NCBI GenBank assembly: GCA_033182465.1 | Contig: CP137318.1 | Span: forward strand, 2,046,001 to 2,110,000 | Direction: 5' to 3' | Length of the DNA: 64,000 nucleotides | From: Sanghuangporus weigelae | Taxonomy: Eukaryota; Basidiomycota; Agaricomycetes; Hymenochaetales; Hymenochaetaceae | Shown here: positions 63,434-64,000 of the stretch, piece after piece | Layout: every line of letters starts with the position of its first letter | How positions within the stretch are numbered: position 1 is the stretch's first letter | The notes under the pieces: generated by a model | What the model was told of the DNA's origin: nothing | Databases searched by the model: none | What the model saw: only the letters and a program-made list of their open reading frames with translations | Position numbers and translations under genes: made by a program

Positions 63434-64000
63434 TTACAAATCTTCGGATTCTTCAGCCTCAGGTGTAGTCTGGGCCGAGTTCGCTGGGGTATATAGTTCC
63501 CTGCTTTCACCTTCTTCACTTGACTCTGTATCGTCGGAGTGTATGTACATGTCCTCCTGTTCCGACATAGTAAGCATCTCGTCCGGCTGGTAGAGTTCGT
63601 TCGGGTACTGGTAGACTGAGATCATCAGATCTTCCAGCAAGGGGTGTCGTGTAGCCTGTAGTTTTTCTCTGGCTTCTTCCTCTCGGTTGTTGAGTTCCAT
63701 AAGGTAATGAGGGTCGTAGTTAACCTCTTTGCCTTCGACTACGTGGTGCTCGATGTTGTCGAGTGGTACCTCGTCCGTAGTAGAGTTCCTCGCTTCAATA
63801 ACCGTTCGGTATCTCGTTCCTTCGTAATACTTCGTCATGTTGAGTACCGTCATGAACTGCATGGTGTGGGATGCATAGAAGCCCGTCTGGTCGGCTATGT
63901 ATATAATGTACTTCATCGCATCGATGCTCATCGGATGATAGTGACTCCATCGCATCATTCGGTTAAGAATTGCGGTAGTCATGTCTCGTCGGTAGGCGCA
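63434..64000 (-). CDS. 3' part of an unidentified ORF, cut by the window edge
   Basis: A minus-strand frame is open from the right edge to the stop at 63434. The first ATG in the window is at 63982, but the frame continues upstream (CAYRRD before it), so the true start is probably outside. Visible segments are NRMMRWSHYHPMSIDAMKYI, YIADQTGFYASHTMQFMTV and MTKYYEGTRYRTVIEARN. A Glu/Asp/Ser-rich tail follows (MLTMSEQEDMYIHSDDTESS), ending PEAEESEDL. About 188 residues are visible. No domain recognised. The location beside the repeat mosaic makes mobile-element origin possible, but the acidic C-terminus alone does not show it. Confidence 0.5.
   Translation of the reverse strand, partial: CAYRRDMTTAILNRMMRWSHYHPMSIDAMKYIIYIADQTGFYASHTMQFMTVLNMTKYYEGTRYRTVIEARNSTTDEVPLDNIEHHVVEGKEVNYDPHYLMELNNREEEAREKLQATRHPLLEDLMISVYQYPNELYQPDEMLTMSEQEDMYIHSDDTESSEEGESRELYTPANSAQTTPEAEESEDL

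Noticed and set aside
1-64000. CRISPR arrays, operons, ribosome binding sites
   Set aside because: Introns and gene structure show eukaryotic nuclear DNA; no regularly spaced repeats of CRISPR type were seen.

Overview
The window looks like a piece of a basidiomycete (probably Agaricomycete) nuclear chromosome. Nearly every gene is split by short GT-AG introns of about 50-70 bp. Pyrimidine-rich tracts precede start codons, and the closest familiar proteins (HapX-type bZIP, Git1-like transporter, Sls1, Spb1, Elp4, fungal F-box and PPR proteins) are fungal. I made the assignments by reading protein motifs, without any database search.

Layout. Positions 1-184 hold the last exon of an unknown plus-strand gene. 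From 921 to about 58800 the DNA is gene-dense and mostly housekeeping. In order: pyruvate kinase (+), a GT32-like Golgi glycosyltransferase (+), ribulose-phosphate 3-epimerase (-), an F-box protein (+), an XRCC2-like RecA-fold recombination protein (-), SLX9 (+), a coiled-coil protein (-), an SLC35F-type transporter (-), an adenylate-forming enzyme (-), a mitochondrial PPR protein (+), a HapX iron regulator (-), eIF3b/PRT1 (-), a Git1/Pho84-type MFS transporter (+), a mitochondrial Sls1-like protein (+), SPB1 rRNA methyltransferase (-), ELP4 (+), a large single-pass membrane protein of unknown role (-), an NGL2-type exonuclease (+), a RhoGEF with DH and PH domains (-) and an M16 metalloprotease (+). 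Several pairs share short divergent promoters: RPE1/F-box, XRCC2/SLX9 and SPB1/ELP4. Themes are central carbon metabolism (PYK1, RPE1), ribosome and translation (SLX9, SPB1, PRT1, ELP4, NGL2-like) and mitochondrial gene expression (PPR, Sls1). They appear to be ordinary neighbours rather than one pathway.

From about 58800 to the right edge the character changes. Single-copy split genes give way to repeat-derived DNA. Two 264-bp direct repeats exactly flank a 704-bp unit, and an inverted 704-bp copy of that unit lies 755 bp further on, carrying a longer intact ORF of unknown family. Copies differ almost only by transitions, many at CpG. Beside this mosaic are an unfamiliar two-exon 88-aa gene with an N-terminal membrane segment and a 5'-truncated ORF running off the right edge. 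This region is the most likely place for undescribed biology. The best regulatory observation is an overlapping pair of GATA sites upstream of hapX, where a Sre-type iron repressor would be expected to act.
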